Below are positions 5,158 to 7,396 of a stretch of DNA of 7,396 nucleotides, in pieces; position 1 is the first letter of the stretch, and every line of letters begins with the position of its first letter. The stretch is taken from NCBI GenBank assembly GCA_027021325.1, contig JALUUN010000529.1:1-7396 (forward strand), in the 5' to 3' direction. Source of the DNA: Planctomycetota bacterium. Lineage in GTDB: Bacteria > Planctomycetota > UBA1135. The notes under the pieces are model-generated. The model was not told the origin of the DNA. It did not search any database and saw nothing but the letters and a program-made list of their open reading frames with translations. The position numbers and the translations under genes are program-made.

Positions 5158-7396
5158 CTATCGGCCTCCCCCGCCTGCGGGCGGAGGATTCCCCAGGAGT
5201 TGCGACGGATCCAGGACCGGGCTTCTTCCCGGCCCGTCGGGCCGGGCCGGCGCCGCCGCGGGCTCCCCGGGCGCTCCCAGGGGCAGGCCGTGGTCCAGGC
5301 CGCGGGGGTCGGCCCCGACCCGGGACCAGTCCTCGGGCGGCAGCTCCCCGGCCGGGGCTCGTACGAAGACCGGAGCGGCGAAGGAGGAGAGGTCCAGGAT
5401 GCCGGTCTCCACCTGGCCGTCGCCGTCCAGATCCTCGTCGAGGATCACGTCCAGGGGGGTGTCCGGACGGAAGGCCGGGTCCACCTGGCGCACCCGGTCG
5501 AGGCCGATGACGTCCGCCGCCCGCGCCTTGGAGCGCTCCGAGAGATCGGCCAGCTCGTCGAAGTCGTCCAGGATGCGCGGCGTGCAGAAGAAGTAGAGGG
5601 TGGTCTTGCTGGTGCTGTCCGATCGCGCCCCGAACAGGTCGCCGAGGATCGGGATGTCGCTCAGGAAGGGGATCCCGGTCTTGGTCCGGAAGCGGTCGTC
5701 CTTGATGATGCCACCGACCCACATGGTCGCGCCGTCGGGCAGATAGACGCTGGTCACCAGCGTGCGTTCGGCCTTGGGCGGCGGCACGGTGGTCGAGGCC
5801 GGGTCGCCCTTGAAGGTCGAGACCGTCAGCTCGATGTCCATCCGCAGGTACTTGGCGGCGGAGATCGAGGGTGAGATATTCAGCGTGATCCCGGCCTCCT
5901 GGAAGTCGTTGAAGGTCTCGGTTACCCCGACGCCCTGGGTGGAGGTCTGGGTGGTGGTCGGGATCAGATCCTTGGACTCGACCCGTGCCGAGCGGTTGTT
6001 CGTCACCAGGATGGACGGGATCGAAAGGATGTTCGAGTCGTTGCGGTTCTGGGCCGCTTTCAGCAGGAAGGGCAGCCCGAAGTCCTCGCCGTCGAGGATG
6101 CCGCCGGTGAAGCCGGTGGTGGAGGTGATCGGGATCCGGGTGTCGGCGAAGCCGTCCCCGTCGTTGTCCACCAGGTCCGAGAGGCCCACCTGGGTGAAGC
6201 CGAAGCCGCGTGAGGCCGAGCCGCTCGGCGGCGACACGTTGGCGTACTCGAAGCCGATCTCGCGGGCGAAGTCCTCGCTCACTTCGATCAGGGCGATCTC
6301 GATGAGGACCTGGGGCTGGCGCTGGTCCAGCGTTTCCAGGAGCCGCTTGAGCTCCTGCCACTTGGTGCGGGTGGCGGTGACGAGCAGGGAGTTCGTTTCC
6401 GGCTGGGCGACGACGACGATGCGCTGATCGGGCTGGCGCAGCGGACCGCCGCCCTGGGCGTTCCGGGCCGCCGCTTCCTCGGCCTGCTGGGTGCGCTCGA
6501 GGAAGTCGCGCAGGGGCTGCTCCAGCTCCTCGGCGTTGATGTTCTGGAGCTGGTAGACCCGGAAGTTGGTCTCGATGGAGTCCAGGGGACGGTCCAGCTC
6601 CGCCACCAGATCCTTGATCTGTTCCAGGTTCTGCTCCGAGGCGAAGACCAGGAGCGAGTTGTCCCGGGGATTGGCCTGGATCCGTGTCTCGATGCGCTCG
6701 TCCACGGCCACCGTCGCGTTCTGGTCGCCCCGGACGCCGCGCCGGGCCGGCGCACCGCCGACCCGCCCGGTGTCCTCCTCCAGAAGATCCTGGAGAAGCT
6801 GGGCCGTTTCCTCCGCCGAGGCCTCCTGCAGAGGGATCCGGGCGAACTCCGGCTTCGGCACCTCCGGCTTGGAGTCGAGGAGCCGGATCAGCCGCACCGC
6901 CGCCGCCACGAAGGGGCCGAAACCCTGGACCAGGAGGGCGTTCTCGCTGGGCAGGGGCATGAAGGAGTCCTGGCCGGCCCCGGCGCCGCCTCCGGCCAGG
7001 GCGGTGCGCAGACTGGTGCCCAGGTTCTGGGCGTCGGCGTACTTCAACTTGACCACGGTGGTGATGTAGACGCCGGGCTGGGAGGCGAAGAGCTCGGCGT
7101 CCTGCATGTCCACGAACAGGGTGTTGGCCTTGATGTCCCCGCTGGTCGTAGCGTTCTGCTTGGTGATGACGTAGACCGCCAGCTCTCCTTCGCCCTGCTT
7201 GACCACGACGTACTTGTAGATCTTCATCATGGTCTGGAAGAAGGAGAAGAAGTCCTCGCGCCGGATCCGCTTGGGCCCGTAGAGGAGCACCTGGGTGCGG
7301 TCCAGCTCCTGCAGGGCGGCGGTGTTCGAGGTGTCCAGCGTGAAGTTCAGGCCGGTGTGCTCCTGGCAGACCTTGATGAACTGGCGCAGGGTCAGA
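5158..7396 (-). CDS. gspD: Type II secretion outer-membrane secretin GspD (partial, 5' end outside window)
   Basis: Secretin subunit forming the outer-membrane exit channel. The frame is open to base 7396, giving 745 visible residues; the signal peptide and true start are outside. Numbering below counts from the GTG codon at 7290, which is internal because the 35 codons before it (LTLRQFIKVCQEHTGLNF...) read as N0 domain. N0 ends near 48; N1 is about 51-143 (YITTVVKLKYADAQNLGTSL), N2 about 149-237 (NSLLVFASEQNLEQIKDLV) and N3 about 243-325 (NSLLVTATRTKWQELKRLL). The secretin domain, about 327-575, has VLIEIALIEV (328-337), SNILSIPSILVTNN (419-432), LNISPSIS (470-477), MWVGGIIKD (523-531) and the signature GIPFLSDIPILGDLF (539-553). 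A tail of about 135 residues follows (576-710), containing DLDGDGQVE and a Pro/Gly-rich end. An acidic loop DNDGDGFAD (375-383) lies inside the secretin domain. PilQ is the alternative family, excluded by the gsp context. Confidence 0.95.
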   Translation of the reverse strand, partial: LTLRQFIKVCQEHTGLNFTLDTSNTAALQELDRTQVLLYGPKRIRREDFFSFFQTMMKIYKYVVVKQGEGELAVYVITKQNATTSGDIKANTLFVDMQDAELFASQPGVYITTVVKLKYADAQNLGTSLRTALAGGGAGAGQDSFMPLPSENALLVQGFGPFVAAAVRLIRLLDSKPEVPKPEFARIPLQEASAEETAQLLQDLLEEDTGRVGGAPARRGVRGDQNATVAVDERIETRIQANPRDNSLLVFASEQNLEQIKDLVAELDRPLDSIETNFRVYQLQNINAEELEQPLRDFLERTQQAEEAAARNAQGGGPLRQPDQRIVVVAQPETNSLLVTATRTKWQELKRLLETLDQRQPQVLIEIALIEVSEDFAREIGFEYANVSPPSGSASRGFGFTQVGLSDLVDNDGDGFADTRIPITSTTGFTGGILDGEDFGLPFLLKAAQNRNDSNILSIPSILVTNNRSARVESKDLIPTTTQTSTQGVGVTETFNDFQEAGITLNISPSISAAKYLRMDIELTVSTFKGDPASTTVPPPKAERTLVTSVYLPDGATMWVGGIIKDDRFRTKTGIPFLSDIPILGDLFGARSDSTSKTTLYFFCTPRILDDFDELADLSERSKARAADVIGLDRVRQVDPAFRPDTPLDVILDEDLDGDGQVETGILDLSSFAAPVFVRAPAGELPPEDWSRVGADPRGLDHGLPLGAPGEPAAAPARPDGPGRSPVLDPSQLLGNPPPAGGGGR

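Noticed and set aside
3354..5510. A 718-codon open frame on the plus strand opposite gspE and the end of gspD
   Set aside because: It is antisense to two clear genes. Its product is His/Gly/Asp/Leu-rich low-complexity sequence without any motif, the usual shadow in high-GC DNA.
4522..5874. A 450-codon open frame on the plus strand opposite gspE and gspD
   Set aside because: Shadow frame with Ser/Arg-rich then Gly/Asp-rich sequence and no domain; both genes beneath it are strongly supported.
5060..6361. A 433-codon minus-strand frame within gspD
   Set aside because: It is a frame-shifted shadow of gspD, Arg/Pro/Gly-rich with no motif, and would remove the intact secretin signature.
5158..7290. 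GTG at 7290 as the gspD start
   Set aside because: The 35 codons upstream to the window edge are open and read as the first part of the N0 domain, so the start lies outside the window.
1..7396. CRISPR arrays, tRNA or rRNA genes, insertion sequences, defence genes
   Set aside because: No regularly spaced repeats, cloverleaf or rRNA segments, transposase motifs or terminal repeats were seen. Coding sequence of the gsp operon fills the window.

Overview
The window is one stretch of a type II secretion system (T2SS, general secretory pathway) operon. All seven genes lie on the minus strand, so transcription enters at base 7396 and leaves at base 1. In transcription order they are gspD (outer-membrane secretin, 5' end outside the window), gspE (assembly ATPase), gspF (inner-membrane platform protein), gspG (major pseudopilin), gspH, gspI and gspJ (minor pseudopilins, gspJ running off the left edge). 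Coding sequence covers almost everything. The largest gap is 44 bp, between gspF and gspG, and no stretch over 300 bp lacks a gene.

Layout: gspD 7396-5158, 7 bp gap, gspE 5150-3366, 10 bp gap, gspF 3355-2039, 44 bp gap, gspG 1994-1584, 7 bp gap, gspH 1576-1010, 4 bp overlap (GTGA), gspI 1013-474, 4 bp overlap (ATGA), gspJ 477-1 and beyond. The tight spacing and stop/start overlaps point to one polycistronic, translationally coupled mRNA. No promoter or terminator is visible because both operon ends lie outside. The T2SS genes C, K, L, M, N and O (prepilin peptidase) are also not in view.

How they work together: GspE hydrolyses ATP on the cytoplasmic face of the GspF-containing platform. This drives assembly of a periplasmic pseudopilus made of GspG with a GspH/I/J tip. 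The pseudopilus pushes folded exoproteins through the GspD channel in the outer membrane. All four pseudopilins carry the prepilin-peptidase signature G|F-T-L-[IV]-E.

Organism: a high-GC, diderm bacterium. From memory, the secretin core and the GspE sequence most resemble Planctomycetota or neighbouring environmental phyla rather than the Proteobacterial type. This is an inference without a database search and remains uncertain.

I see no new kind of system here. The unusual details are two DxDGDG acidic loops in GspD, a long Pro/Gly-rich GspD tail, a very Arg-rich linker in GspF, an oversized GspI, and a palindrome in the gspF-gspG gap in front of a gspG start that lacks a Shine-Dalgarno sequence.
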